From Chelydra serpentina (lineage: Eukaryota; Chordata; Testudines; Chelydridae): a DNA stretch of 64,000 nt. Positions 1-12,135 of this stretch are shown here, piece after piece (within the stretch, counting starts at the first letter, position 1; each line of letters begins with the position of its first letter). A program made the translations under genes and the position numbers. Where the stretch lies: positions 17,502,001 through 17,566,000 of the forward strand of contig JBAIAC010000040.1 in NCBI GenBank assembly GCA_037349315.1. Direction: 5' to 3'. Below the pieces are notes generated by a model. That model was not told where the DNA came from. It did not search any database and saw nothing but the letters and a program-made list of their open reading frames with translations.

Positions 1-589
1 TTGGGATAAGAACACAAAAATAAAGTGGTCTATTTTGTGCCACATATTACGGACCCCAGGGGTTTTATTTGTAACCGATATACATGGCACATGACAGATA
101 AAGGTGTAAGACACGCAAAGAGCGTCTCAGCAGAGCCGAATTTATCACAGTTCCTGCTGGCTTGGCTGGGTCACAGTTGGCAGAAATCCCAAGGGATACA
201 GTAGCTCCAAGTCAAAACAAACAAACAAACATAAAACCTGACAAAAGTTTAACCACAGCTTCAGTAAGTGGAAAGGTCTCCCTCATTGTAAACAACACCA
301 CATTGCTAATAGCTACTCCACTGAAAAATTAGGTTTAAAATTGAGTGCATCCCTGCTGTGAGCTGCCTTCAGCGTCTTAACAGTTTGGGAGCAAGATCTT
401 TCTTCTGAAATCCAGCCTAGCACATTTCCCCTCCACCCTCATCCATAAAAATCCCTTCATCATCAAAAATAAGAAACACTAAAAAAGCAATTTAGCACTA
501 CCTAAGTAATATTGCAGCTAATTTTTTTATCTTAGCAGACTTGAATTGTGATTCATATTTTCCACACAAACATGACTTGGTGAAGGGCA

Positions 590-700
590 AACACAGTGAG
601 TCAGCGGTAGAGATGGGTCTAGAACCTGGGCATCTTGACTGCCAGTCCCCTTGCTATAAATCTGCTAGGAAGCATACACCTGAGTTGCTTTGCCAATCAC
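590..700 (-). mobile_element. MIR-like SINE fragment
   Basis: Plus-strand text has CACAGTGAGTCAGCGGTAGA, then TAGAACCTGGGCATCTTGAC and CAGTCCCCTTGCTATAA. This is the reverse complement of the tRNA-like head plus core of the SINE family that recurs through the window. Confidence 0.55.
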
Positions 701-1724
701 TGGGCTATAACAGACTACTGTTATACCACACTACACTACACTACACAACAGGGTAGGTAGCACAGGAAGTGAATAAGAATTTTGCATCCCTGTAGATTTC
801 AGTTGGACATTTCAGATAAGGAGGATGTAATGAACCCAGCTGAAATTTGGTCACCCTGTCTCTTCAAAAACTGCCATGTATCTTCAATGACCACAACTAA
901 CAGGGCCTGTTTTACATTTCAACCAAAAGACACTGTAGCAGTTTCCCCCTGAAACCATGCTGGAACATTCACTCAGTACTGAAGGAAGGAAGACACCTGT
1001 CAATCCTCAGCACCATTTCCTCCAGCATCTAGATGGGAAAGGGCCAAATATCGTGCAAATTCTGACCTAGGACAATGAGATGGTTAGGTCTTGGTATGGC
1101 TGCAGACATGCAGAGACATCATAAACCTTTATAGAGTGTCTTCATCAAAGTATAGAAAAATAAGTATAAGATGATACAAATTCTTCAATTCCCTTCAGGG
1201 CAGTCATCTTCACCATTTGTAGGCTAACATTATTCTAACTAGCGTGTTGCTTACCATTACAAAGCATAGCAATATTAGCCTGACAATATATCAAAAATAT
1301 TTTTAAAACATCACATTAAAGGCTGATTTTCCCCCAATGAAGTTTATGTTTTATTAGTAAATTAATGTAGCTAAAAGGATTACACAACAGAGTTTATATT
1401 CCTAAATCATCTCACCACTACCAGGGTGATTAGAAATTTAACTTTACATGCTGGCATGTGACAAAAGGGATGTATAGCATTCCTTCAAGTTGAGCTGTTC
1501 ACAGTTTTATCTACACCCCCCCCCCCGCCCCATTTCCTCCCACACATGCTCCAAATGATAAATCCTGTAATTTTTTTGCAGAAAGGGAGCAAAGCGAACC
1601 ATCAATCCCCACACTAACCCCTGACTCTGAAAGCCATGTCCATTGCTAAATTTAGCTAACTTGCATATAGGTATCTATTCTACCAGGACAATAATCATGC
1701 TATTTTGTTCATGTGAATATCGCA

Positions 1725-1945
1725 AAGTGCTTTACAAGTAATTCATTTGCTATGCGCCTCACTGCTTTACAGGTGGAGAAACTGAAGCTTGGAAAGGTAT
1801 ATGGTCCACACTTCACTAAAGGCTAAGGTGCTCAACACTTCTGAAAAAAATCAAACCATATGTGACCTGGCCCAAGGTCAATGGCAGAACCAGGAACAGA
1901 TCCCAGGCGTCTTGACTCCCAGTCCCCTGTTCTAACCATTTTAGC
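1725..1945 (-). mobile_element. MIR-like SINE
   Basis: AAAGTGCTTTACAAG, TTTACAGGTGGAGAAACTGA, GACCTGGCCCAAGGTCAATG and CCCAGTCCCCTGTTCTAACC occur in order. This is the typical reverse order of a MIR-type tRNA-derived SINE with a LINE-like tail. Confidence 0.65.
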
Positions 1946-2580
1946 TACTCCATCCTAATAAGGGTATGTATGTGTTGGTATTTTAAGGGGGGAAATGGAG
2001 AAAACCTACATTTAAAGGAAACTATATAGTACAGATTACTTGCTTGAGGGACATAACTAGCTCTCATCTTTCTCAGGTGTAGACTGCATGTACAGTGTTC
2101 CGGGGGGCAGGTAGTGGCAGAACAGCTGCAATGCCCTACTGCATCTCCAGCTGAGGAGAGCTTTTCTTTGGCCTTTTGACCTTGCTGAGGATAATTGTAT
2201 ACTTGGGCTTGCCCATTGGTGGGAAGGATGGATTGGTGTCTGCATGTACTCTTGAACAGATGACCAACATATCAACCCAGTAGTTCAGAAGTGATAGTGT
2301 TATACATCAAGGATGAATTTGGCACAAATACTTCAATATGCTTAGACCTTCTGGGCTGTATTTTCTCACTGCTAAGTATGTTCTAAATGAAGAAAACTCC
2401 CTTACAGTGGGTTTAGGGAGCTCAGCAATTTAAAGTCCTGTTATTTTGCAGCTTAACTTCTGAGTCACACAAAATATGCCAAACATGATAGTTTAGCTTG
2501 ATCACTTCCTGATTACAGCTGTCCCAGGTTATACATCTTTCCAGGACATTTGCAATGGTTTATTTATTTACTTTTTAAAG

Positions 2581-2829
2581 CAGTGGTTCTCAACCTTTCC
2601 AGAATACTGTACCCCTTTCAGGAGTCTGAAGTCCGAGCCCCCTGCCCGGGGCTGAAGCATGTAACTTAACTATACAGGATCCCCCGTGGCATAAAGCCCA
2701 AGGCAATAGCCCTGCTTGCCACCTCCTAATGCCGGGTCTGCACTTGCGACCCCCCCCTGCCCAAACCTGTCCAGCGACCCTTGTGAGATTCGCAATTTCC
2801 CAGGACATACCCCAGGTTAAGAATTACTG
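2581..2829. mobile_element. Non-autonomous hAT-type transposon (249 bp)
   Basis: Its ends are CAGTGGTTCTCAACC and GGTTAAGAATTACTG, terminal inverted repeats of the hAT pattern. It is flanked by a perfect 8-bp target duplication TTTTAAAG (2573-2580 and 2830-2837). The interior is GC-rich with no open frame of interest, so it was mobilised by a transposase encoded elsewhere. Confidence 0.85.
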
Positions 2830-3424
2830 TTTTAAAGCATGTTAATTCAGTATAATCAAAATTACATTTCAACTACATGAAGACTCAGATTGCAGAACAC
2901 ATCAGGCCATTCCACCTTTAACTCATGCTGTTATACCTCTTCCTTCCTCAAAACAGCATGATTTACATACACATGGACAAATTCAGCACTGGCGCAATTG
3001 GGTGCCACTGTCATTGAAATAAATGATACAGCTTTATATTTCCCTATATTTTAGGGGCTTATGTTACCCTTTAAAGTTATTTAAATGCAGAGGTCATTTT
3101 TTGTCTTTAGTACAGAGAAACCTGAAATGGTTGTAATTTAGGAAACAAGATCATTCTCACTCTGTGTATCAGCATTAGATTCCTCTTCATACGCTGTGGT
3201 CTTTAGTATACAATAGATATGTTATATCAAATGGTGAGGTTAGCTTCATTAAAGTGATTAAACAGACTTATTTTGAGGGGCCATTTCAGTTCTTATCCTA
3301 TGTTCAGGAGCAGCCAAGATAAAACAGAATACAGCTCTTGAATGTGGTAGAACAATTATGCATCTCAATGAAAGACTGGCCTGTGGTGATCTCTTCCCCA
3401 GATCTAGCTAAGCATTTGTTCAGT

Positions 3425-3443
3425 GAGAGAGAGAGAGAGAGAG
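3425..3443 (+). repeat. (GA)n microsatellite
   Basis: GA repeated about nine times. A shorter GA tract also occurs near 36186-36200. Confidence 0.85.
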
Positions 3444-3609
3444 GAACCTCTTTTGTTTGGCCTTATGATTCATTCAGTTCTTGGCCAGAAAGGGGAGCTA
3501 TAAAATTATACAATGACGATAACTAGCGCAATATAAGAGTCTGATCTGATAAAAAAAGGGATTCAGGAGCATGCACAATAGTGTGCATCATCAGGACAGG
3601 GAAGAAGGA

Positions 3610-3880
3610 TGAATGTGTGGGTTAAAGCACAGGACTGGGAGTCCTGAGTGCTGGGTTTTATTCCCAGCTCTGCTACTGCCCTGCTGCATGGCCTTGGGCA
3701 TGTCCCGTCACCTCTCTGTGACTTAGTTTTCCAGGTGTAAAGTGGGAATAATAATATTGACCTGCCTTACAAGAGTGTTGTGACAGTCTATTGCAGTGAA
3801 TGGAGTGATATAATTAATGCATTTCTTGTAAGGGGAAATACTTGGATGGAAAGTACTGTAGAGTGCAAAGTACCAATAAA
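3610..3880 (+). mobile_element. MIR-like SINE
   Basis: GGGTTAAAGCACAGGACTGG (head), TATTCCCAGCTCTGCTACTG, CCTTGGGCATGTCCCGTCAC and a conserved end with GTAAAGTGGGAATAATAATA, in sense order. It is a diverged copy of the same family as the copies at 10030 and 42105. Confidence 0.65.
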
Positions 3881-6015
3881 CAGAATATTAGTAATTGTGT
3901 TCAGGGTAGTTATTAATGAAAGACTATTGTTCCAAATCACTTATAAGTACATTATATAAAAAGGCTTTTATATTATGTACACACACAATTGTGTAATATA
4001 TTACACACAATATTTATCTAGATATATAGAGAGAGATATATAGAGATATATTTCAGTATATTTTTGTTTCACCTTCTCCACTGTTGTGGTTTGTTCAAGA
4101 TTTCTTTTTCCTTTTTTTAATGTTTCAGTCCTAATTCCTAATTAAAATGTTAGGAATTAAATAAAAAAGCTGCAATTAATTGCAACAGATGGGGTTTTCT
4201 TTGTTGCCTGTCTCAGACATAGCAGATGATTAACTATAAAGAGGCAGGCCAGAAAGAAGAACCGGGAAAAAAAAGAGAGAGATTGAGAGTAGAAAAAGCC
4301 AAACTCTATCTATGAAATGAATAACTTGGGACCAATATTTCCTCTTGTGTTGAATAGTAAAAAGAATTCAGCCAGGCTCTGCATTGTGTAAACAGGCTTT
4401 TGGAAATGAGCAGAAATGTGTGGATTTAACAGCATTATTCCTGTAGCATTTCTTGTTGCATTTGAAATCTACATCCTGATTATTCAACCTATTTTGAATT
4501 CTTTTGACATCTCTTCCCTTTTCACTCACTTCTGTTAAAGGTCCCATTACAAAAGCTGCAAGCAAGTCAGAAAAAGAAGACGAATGCAGCCAAAATCCTT
4601 GCCATCAGCCAGGGCCTGCCTGGGTCAGGTGGGTGCATTTCTTTTAAACATTAATTCCTCTGTGTGTTTGTTTATTGTTGGTTTTGGAACAGTTAGATCA
4701 TGAGCATGGCACAATGGAGGGCCACTATTCCATATCCATAGCTAAAACTAATGTTCCTGTGAGACAACTTATTGCATCTATCAGCAGTTTCTGTTCCCCA
4801 AAATGCTGCGTGCCTCTTTGCTGATGTAAACATTATTTCAGAATGAATATAAGAGCCAGATGCTCCATACTCTTTAGTCAGATAAAACTCCCACAGCGTG
4901 GTGGACTGGGTCTTTAAACCCAAGTGCCCTGAGAGGGATCAGTATCAGGGATGCTTGGTGTACTTAACCCAAGTCTTTCGGGTTGTTGATAATTTGCAGT
5001 TGCATACACATTTCATTTTGCACCTGTTTGTTGATATTTTCCCTGGAACCTCACACGATGTGGCTATAAACATTAAACCATTACTTCCCAAGAGTATGCG
5101 CTTGTTCTCCCCTGCTTTGCACCCTCTTTGCATTGGTTTAAGTGACAACATAACATGCAAGGCGAGGGAGATCCAGACCTATTTTTAAATTAAACATTTA
5201 TTAATGAAAAATATTCATGGTTAACAGATTTCCAGTGTCTTAAAATGTCACCTTTCCCCATCAGAAAATGTACAACCTACCAAATCATCAGTAGTCTGGT
5301 TATATGAACTACGCAGCATAGATCTATAACACACCTACAAACATACGTCTTTACTTTTAGTTTGACGTCTGTCTGACCCAGGTCTGTTTTTACAGTTTTA
5401 CTGGTTTCATTTTAACAATGTAAGCTTGCCCACAGCTTGGCATGGCTTCAGGCTGGTATAGTCTTACTCCTCAAGAGAGTAATACAGCCAAGTCACACCA
5501 CAAGAGTAAAAGAACCTAAGGGAAAAAACTGCATCTTATATCAACAGGAGTAAATTAATCAAAATATTGGTCCAGAGAGACAGTAGCAAGTGTGAACATG
5601 GGGAAGTGAGTGAAAGAACAGCATCAAAGAGCATGTAGTTGATGAAAAGCACTCTACAAGAGCTAGGTATTATTATTCAGTGAAACCTTTGTATAGTAAA
5701 GTCCCCTTTTCACAAAACAACTTAACTGTAAGTGGCAGTTTTACTAAACTCTGCATTGAAACAATTTGGGATTTTCACTCTGCCTTACTATAGAGGTTTG
5801 CTAGATCCCAATTTGCTATGAGTGGACCCCATGTGTTGCTCAATATTAATCAGGTAGCGATTTCTTGAAGAGGGTCACCAACACATTTAATCAGACTCAT
5901 CTCAGCACGGAACCACCACCTGTGGTTTATTTTAAACTGAGCACTGCAGTCCAAAGCTATAAACACAGAGAAGTATTCTGAAATCCTGCCCCCCAGCAGA
6001 GTTGCCACGGCTCAC

Positions 6016-7471
6016 CTTTTCTGGCTGTACTGTGCGGAGGTGCTGACGCTTTGCCTTCTGCAGACTTCTGCCTTTCAAAAGTTTTCTTCACATCTGCAAC
6101 TTTAAGCACTTTTTCATCGTCTTTATTTTCCTCCCCCTTGTGCTCCTGCTGAGCTGGGCCCCCTCCTGGGATGTTTTCTCTGGTGATTTGAGTTGCACTA
6201 TCTGGAAATGTAGCTTCTGGCTGGTTTTTGCTAGAAGTAGTCCTATCGTGTGGTTTCTGTAGCACCTCTGACATTGTTACAGTCTCACTGAAACTCACTG
6301 CCAGACCTTCAGTTTGTAACCTGATTGAAGGGGCTTTTGAGGAGTTTTGCTGGCTGTTTGAATCAGATACCACTGAATCTGCCTCACTTCTGAGGTCTTC
6401 TCCACTCTCAGGGTGAAGGACCTGGCTGTCATTCTCTCTCGAATCTCCAGCAACCAGAGCACAATTTGAAATTGCTGAGACCATTATCTCAAGACTCTTC
6501 ACTACCTGCTTATTTTTATCAAGCTTTCCTGCTGGATCCTTTTCACCAGTCTGACCATTTGGGCGATGGTCTGCAGAGCTTTCAGTCAGAGAGGAAAAAT
6601 TAACTGTCTGCCTAAAGTGTCCACCTGGATTGCTGCTTTCCCAAGGGGTATGTGAAGCAAATTGCACCGTTCTGTCCTCTTTGCTTTGCAATGTACAATC
6701 CATCACCATGGCTTTTCGCTCCCTGCAATCTGACCTGCTCTGGACGCTGAGTTTATTTTCCTCTGAGGGAGAGTTCAACGTCAGCTTGTTAACTTGTCTG
6801 CTCTCTATGCTACTTTCTGAGTCCGACCGGCTTATCTGCTTCTTCAGTGTTCCTTGAAAAGTGTTGATCATATTTACACTTCCAGTTGCAGCCTGCTCTG
6901 TCCCTTGATAACTTTCCTGGTGGCTGGCATTTCTCTGGATCAGAGGCAACTTATACTCTGTCATTTCCTTTTTCCCTTCAGGTTCCATGTGGACAAATGG
7001 ATGAATTTCTCCCTCTTGGCTGGAGATACTGATTTCAGCTTCCTCCCACCTATAAACAACAGTGTTTACCTTCCTGCTTTCAGCCTCGTCTCCCAAACCC
7101 CGCTGTCCAAACTGCATTTCAAACACCTCCGAAGAGACTTCACCTTCCATACCTTTCCCACCTGCTTTGGTCATGGTTCGCTTTTCAGAGCATGACTCCT
7201 CTGCCATCAGTCCCTGGGTCCCTCTCTCACACACTCCTCTGCTTATTTGTAACTTCTTGGTGGAAACATGTACATCATAATCAGTGCCCTTGGACTCACC
7301 TCTCTCCGTTTGGAGTCCCAGGCCCTCATAGCCAACTTGCTTCTTACTCAGCAAAACATAATCTTCGCACTTCATCTTGGAGGTTTTGCTGGAGAGAGGA
7401 GAGTCTCTCCTTCTCATCTTACCTTTGTCATCAAGTAAATATCCAGAGTGGCGCCAGGTAGAGGCTTCCAT
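6016..7471 (-). CDS. Long coding exon of an unidentified protein (predicted 5' exon)
   Basis: From ATG at 7471 the reverse strand is open for 504 codons to a stop at 5957. An in-frame TAA lies six codons upstream, and the start has G at -3 and G at +4. A strong donor (AAAAG/GTGAGC) sits at 6016/6015, so the likely exon ends there after 485 codons plus one base. The protein starts MEASTWRHSGYLLDDKGKMR. It is hydrophilic, rich in Glu, Ser, Lys and Gln, with no signal peptide, membrane segment or domain I recognise. KVADVKKTFERQKSAEGKAS lies near its end. No partner exon is visible to the left, so the next exon would be beyond base 1. In vertebrates CORO1C lies downstream of SSH1 on the same strand, so an alternative 5' exon of CORO1C is possible. 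An independent gene, or unspliced use with an 18-19 codon tail, is also possible. Confidence 0.6.
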
Positions 7472-8769
7472 CACTAGCAGCTCAGTGCTTTAATCACTTA
7501 TCCAAACGCTTTGAAACTGACAAACTGAACTCTCTCCCCACTTTGGGTCTCCACAGAGTTTTCACCACCACCTTCTTTTTATTTCACTCCTCAGTGAGAC
7601 TGGACACAGCTTGGAAACCTCCGTTACTAGGTTATGGGAACCAGCATTATTCAGAATCACAGACGCTAGCGGTGGAAAACACATATTGGGACGATGGAGT
7701 CCATTCTCTGTGGCAGGGTAGGACGTCGTCTCCTGACGATGGAGGGGGTCAGGATTGATATTACACTTGATGTTTGCCAGACTTATCCTACCTGAGCAGG
7801 CACAACTACATCCAGAGTCCACTGGCTTCAAATATGTTGGTGTGTAACACTTGACATGCAGGATTTGCTATATATCTGTGTTCTCCTCCAGTTAATCTCC
7901 CTCTTTTCCCCAACTCCGATAGTAATTTCTGGCGATTCCCTATGGTTTCCCTTTGGTGGCTGATCTTGCTGCAATCCCCACAGCTGGTTTCATGGTTATT
8001 TACAGTCACATCATTTGTTGTAGTTCATCTGTGCTGGATCATCTTCTGTCAACCGTTCTGTGGTTTTTATAGAGATCTTGGAAATATATGTCCACACCCC
8101 TGGTTCATTTTCTAGTGCTTTAACATGAGCCTCTGTCACAAACCCCTTCTACCCAAACACGTCTTCCTTGGAAGCTGTGTGCAGTTCACACTGATGCTGG
8201 GACCTTGGTCTGGATCGCAGCGTACTTAGGAAAGATACCGTATACACAAAGTATTTAGGGCAGAGACAGATTGGCTGGAGTTATCTGCAGGAATATGTTA
8301 TTGTTAAGTGAATTACTGTGACATCAAAGTATTCCAGAGATAAACACAGAAGCCCAACACCAGCCTCAGAAATAAGATTCCATGAAGAGACTAAAAAACA
8401 CACAACTTATCAAAAAATCCTTACTAAAGTTTTGGGCATTGCTAAACAAACCTTCATGCAGAAAGTTCCTCTCTCCAGATTACAGTTCTGCCAAACAAGT
8501 CCCTGTAAACTCTCTTGAGAATGAGGCAGGAGGGAGGGGAAAGAGAGATTTTTAAAGAGTCCTAATCCATTTATATACAATCCCAAATGCCTGACATTTT
8601 CACTAATGGTGAACATGGCATGCCACCAATGACCTACTTCCATCCCATAGGCTCTCCCCAGCTCTTTGCCTTTTAGGGTGTGCTAGGTGTCGGGCTTCCC
8701 TATTTGTATCTCACTCAGAATCGCAAGTGGGAATATAAAAAAAAGCACTAGAAATACATCAGTCCCTTA

Positions 8770-9027
8770 GCCCTGTTCACAGGCGCCACCCCTGCAGCTC
8801 CCATGAGCCAGCCACGGTTCCCAGCCAATGGGAACTGCGGGGGCAGCATGCAGAGCCCCTTGGCTGCCCCTACGCGTAGGAGCCAGAGCAGGGACATGCC
8901 ACTGCTTCTGGGAGCTGTGAGGAGTGGGGCAAGCCCCGGACCCCACTTCCTGGGGGAAGCTCAAGGGCCAGAATAAAACATTTGGAGGGCCGGATGCGGG
9001 CCCCGGGCCGTAGTTTGCCCACCCCTG
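8770..9027. mobile_element. hAT-type transposon fragment
   Basis: The right end reads GGCCGTAGTTTGCCCACCCC TG, the reverse complement of the CAGGGGTGGGCAAACTACGG terminus common in turtle hAT copies. The left terminus is not recognisable, so this copy is truncated or badly diverged. The interior is GC-rich (prior TTGGAGGGCCGGATGCGGG). Confidence 0.65.
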
Positions 9028-10029
9028 CCCTAAAGCCTTATGGTCAATGTGTCACAAGCCAAGTGATATTATGACATAACATCGAGCTTCCGCAGTCAAG
9101 GGCCTTTCACATCAAGTGTTTTATTTCAAAGAGTTCTTTATCAAGCACCTGGCAGACTCTGACAAGGGCTCCTGTGATGTGAGCTGGTGGCTGCCCATTA
9201 AATCTCTGCATAAAAGGAAATTGTTATTGCAGTGACTTTGCCTTCACATGGTTGGAAAATTCACTGTAGCGCACAGGGCAGCAGTGAAATACTTTTAGGG
9301 ACTATGCTACACACCAGGCGAGGGCTGAGGCTGACACAGACTGGCCAGGCTGCTCATCGGCTGTCAGACCACTTGCTTACCCAACTAGCTTCCCAAAGCT
9401 GGAGCAATAAGCAGAGGTGTTAGCAATTTGAGATCTGTATACACATGCTGGCCACTCTTCCGCCCCCATTCTGCCCGCAGTGTAATCAGTAACACACATT
9501 GGGAAGTCAGACACGGCAAGTGACAGGCTCATAAAAGGCTCCATAAAGAACAAGATCAGCTGGCTGACCACCATAAACAGGGCCCAGTGTATCCTGGGAT
9601 TTCATGACCTTGCAGTTTGCTGCAGAAACCCACCCCATGCCTCAGGACTCTGATGCCAAATCTAAGCTGCCATTTAGAAGAACATTTACATGTCTAGCCC
9701 TTGTGGCTGCCAAGGAAGCTGTCTAAACGTGACCAGAGTGTAAATCGATACAGAGTCGTCTTCATGAGTCTGCAGACAGCTTGAAACGAGTAATCAGCAA
9801 AGAGGAGGAGGCTGCCCTGTACATCGCAATGGGTTGTTAACCCAGAAACTTAATTCTGGTCATTGCCATATTGATATAGTTAGCTATTTCACTACTATAT
9901 ATTCTGCCTCATCTTTTTCCCACAATCCCAGACTACCCTTCAATTTTTCCACAGGTTCCAAAAGCTCCAAGTGCCCCACTTTGCAGCTGCCAGAGGCTCC
10001 AGCTTCTCCCTGACAACTTCTACAAAACC

Positions 10030-10260
10030 ACTGCGTGGTTAGGGCACTAGCTTAGGACTTGAGAGACCCAGGTTCAATTCCCTGCTCTGCCACAAACTTC
10101 CTGTGTGATCTTGGGCAGATCACTTAATCTCTCCATGCCTCAGTTTCTCCATCTATAAAGAGGGGATAAAAGCAAGTCCCTATCTAAGGGTAAAGGTTGT
10201 GAGGTGCTCAGATACTGTGCTGACTGGCACCATAAATACCTTTCAAAAATACAATAACCT
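10030..10260 (+). mobile_element. MIR-like SINE with intact B box
   Basis: The tRNA-like head carries GGTTCAATTCC at 10071-10081, which fits the RNA polymerase III B-box consensus, and an A-box-like GTGGTTAGGGC at 10035. The core follows (GATCTTGGGCAGATCACTTA, CAGTTTCTCCATCTATAAAG). It is the best preserved SINE in the window. Confidence 0.75.
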
Positions 10261-10902
10261 GACTTGTGGCAAAATCTACGGGCCCAGTGAATTTAAGTAA
10301 CACCACATAGCATGAGGGATACTCAGCAGATGGGGACTGAACCTGCCTCTTGCCAGCTGTGATCTTTACAAATCAGGACTAAGGCATGTTGGCAGGGGTC
10401 AGCATGCGAGGGAAGCTGGCCCTGCCGCTACCCATGCTTTACTCATTCATGGATAGAGGACTTCCAAGCTAGCACCACTCCCCAGCAATCTGCCATGGCC
10501 TCCGCCGCACACGCTCAAAGGGTGTAGCATGTACTGCCCTTCCCCCGATGTCTGTTCCCCAAGGGGAAGGTGTGGAACTTCGCCCCAACCCATCCATGCC
10601 CGGTTTGGCCCAGGGAGCACTGGGATTGTGGCTACATTTTTACTCCCTCTCCTCCCCTCTCCCCTCCCATTGCTCACCCAGCAGAACTAATCACATCCCA
10701 GAGCGTTTATTTACTCATTCCATGTACTGCTTCCAGGAGCAGGGGCAATCAAAACCAAGACAAATCTTAACACCCCGTGAGAGCTAAATCAACACCACCA
10801 GCTTGTTTCCCCTTCTGTGCCCTCATTAGAATGGTAACAAAGTCATGCCAAACAGCCCCAGACATCACCACGTGGTCTTCTAGGAACCTCAGTCAAGCAG
10901 AG

Positions 10903-11125
10903 AAAGTTGAAGCTAGACAAATTCAGACTGGAAATAAGGTGTAAATTTTTAATGGTGAGAGTAATTACGCATTGGAACAATTTACCGAGGGTGGTGGGGG
11001 ATTCCCCATCGCTGACAATTCTGCTCTAGGAATTATTATGAGGCAATTCTCTGGCCTGCACTATACAGGAGGTCTGACGAGATGAGGCCAGTGGTCCTTT
11101 CTGGCCTTGGAATCTAGTCATCCCC
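10903..11125 (+). mobile_element. CR1 LINE 3' fragment
   Basis: CTAGACAAATTCAGACTGGA, TTGGAACAATTTACCGAGGG, TCTGCTCTAGGAATTATTAT and TTCTGGCCTTGGAATCTAGT in order are the 3' end of sauropsid CR1 elements. Confidence 0.75.
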
Positions 11126-11264
11126 CTGCCCTTGCGTGGTCCTAATATACCAGTGTGTTCACCACATTCAAGTTTATTAAAACAGTTACTGGCTTTGCTT
11201 TCATAGCTACAGATGTCAACATATCCAGGGTGACACAAAAAGGTTTATAACTAGGAGTAAGGGG

Positions 11265-11525
11265 ATTGAATTAAGCAAAGGAAAATATAGGCTGAACATC
11301 AGGAAAAAATGTGCTATCTCCTCAGACCCATTCCCACTGTGCAATAGCCTCCTGCGGGAAGTGATGGAAAGCCCCAATCAGCTGAATCATTTAAAACTAA
11401 ACTGGACAGATCGCTAGAAAACATGCCACACAAGGAACAAACAATCCTGCAGTGCCTGGGATCAGGGTGGTGGGGAATGGGCTACGTGACCCAATCAGAG
11501 ATTTCCCATCTCTAATTTCAATTAT
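11265..11525 (+). mobile_element. CR1 LINE 3' fragment, second subfamily
   Basis: TAGGCTGAACATCAGGAAAA, CAATAGCCTCCTGCGGGAAG and CTGGACAGATCGCTAGAAAA, then a GGGATCAGGGTGGTGGGGAA tail. It is a diverged CR1 copy in the same orientation as the preceding one. Confidence 0.65.
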
Positions 11526-12047
11526 AGCATTTGGTCGATGAAGACTAATGGACCACCAGGGACACACGGTAAGCGGAGGAGACTTCACTTTATGTTGTTC
11601 TGTCCTAATGTTTCACATTCTTCCAGGTATCACAGCGAGAGGCAAGTTAGGGGAATGTTCCATTCAGGCCACCTTACATATTAAGTCCCGGTCACACACT
11701 GGGTATTGGACTCCTTAGGTGTTTTATGTTCAAGTAGCACAGTTTGGGAACAAGCTTAGAAATAAATTCCATGCCAGTCATCAAAACCAGACGGAATTTG
11801 TGTTGCTCCAGATGTTGTCTGGTTTTGCCATGGCAACATCATAACAGGATATAACTTTCAATCATAACAAGAAAAAAATATTAACTTACCGGCAGTAGTA
11901 GCAAGGACTTTCATCAGATTTCTAGTCCTGTCTCGCAATGGCTGCTTAGAAATTATTTTTATATGCAAAAGCCTAGAGGCAAACCTTCAAGCAGCTTCTG
12001 GATCGAGGCATTCAGCACATCTTTGGAGACCAGAGAGGAGCAAGGGA

Positions 12048-12135
12048 ATTAATTTAATGAGAACGTTTGGGTTAATCAGTAAATAACCAAGATTAATTTA
12101 ATGAGAACGTTTGGGTTAATCAGTAAATAACCAAC
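12048..12135 (+). repeat. 44-bp perfect tandem duplication
   Basis: Two adjacent copies of a 44-bp unit starting ATTAATTTAATGAGAACG (12048 and 12092) are identical except at the last base. Near identity points to a recent duplication. Confidence 0.9.

Larger units (their letters stand above)
1..6015. other. Non-coding stretch left of the long exon
   Basis: I found no exon of a known gene on either strand here, and no match to the first coronin-1C codons. Recognisable content is SINE fragments (about 590-700, 1725-1945, 3610-3880), one hAT element (2581-2829) and simple repeats. It is probably intron of the gene to which the 6016-7471 exon belongs, or intergenic. Confidence 0.5.

Noticed and set aside
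4018..4062. TATAGAGAGATATAT tract as a possible regulatory or matrix site
   Set aside because: It is a simple AT/GA microsatellite with no neighbouring gene start.
1..6000. CORO1C exon 2
   Set aside because: I looked for the reverse complement of the first conserved coronin-1C codons and did not see it; if present it is beyond base 1.
6228..7461. Plus-strand open frames opposite the long minus-strand exon
   Set aside because: They are short, overlap each other in different frames, and are best explained as shadows of the 504-codon frame.
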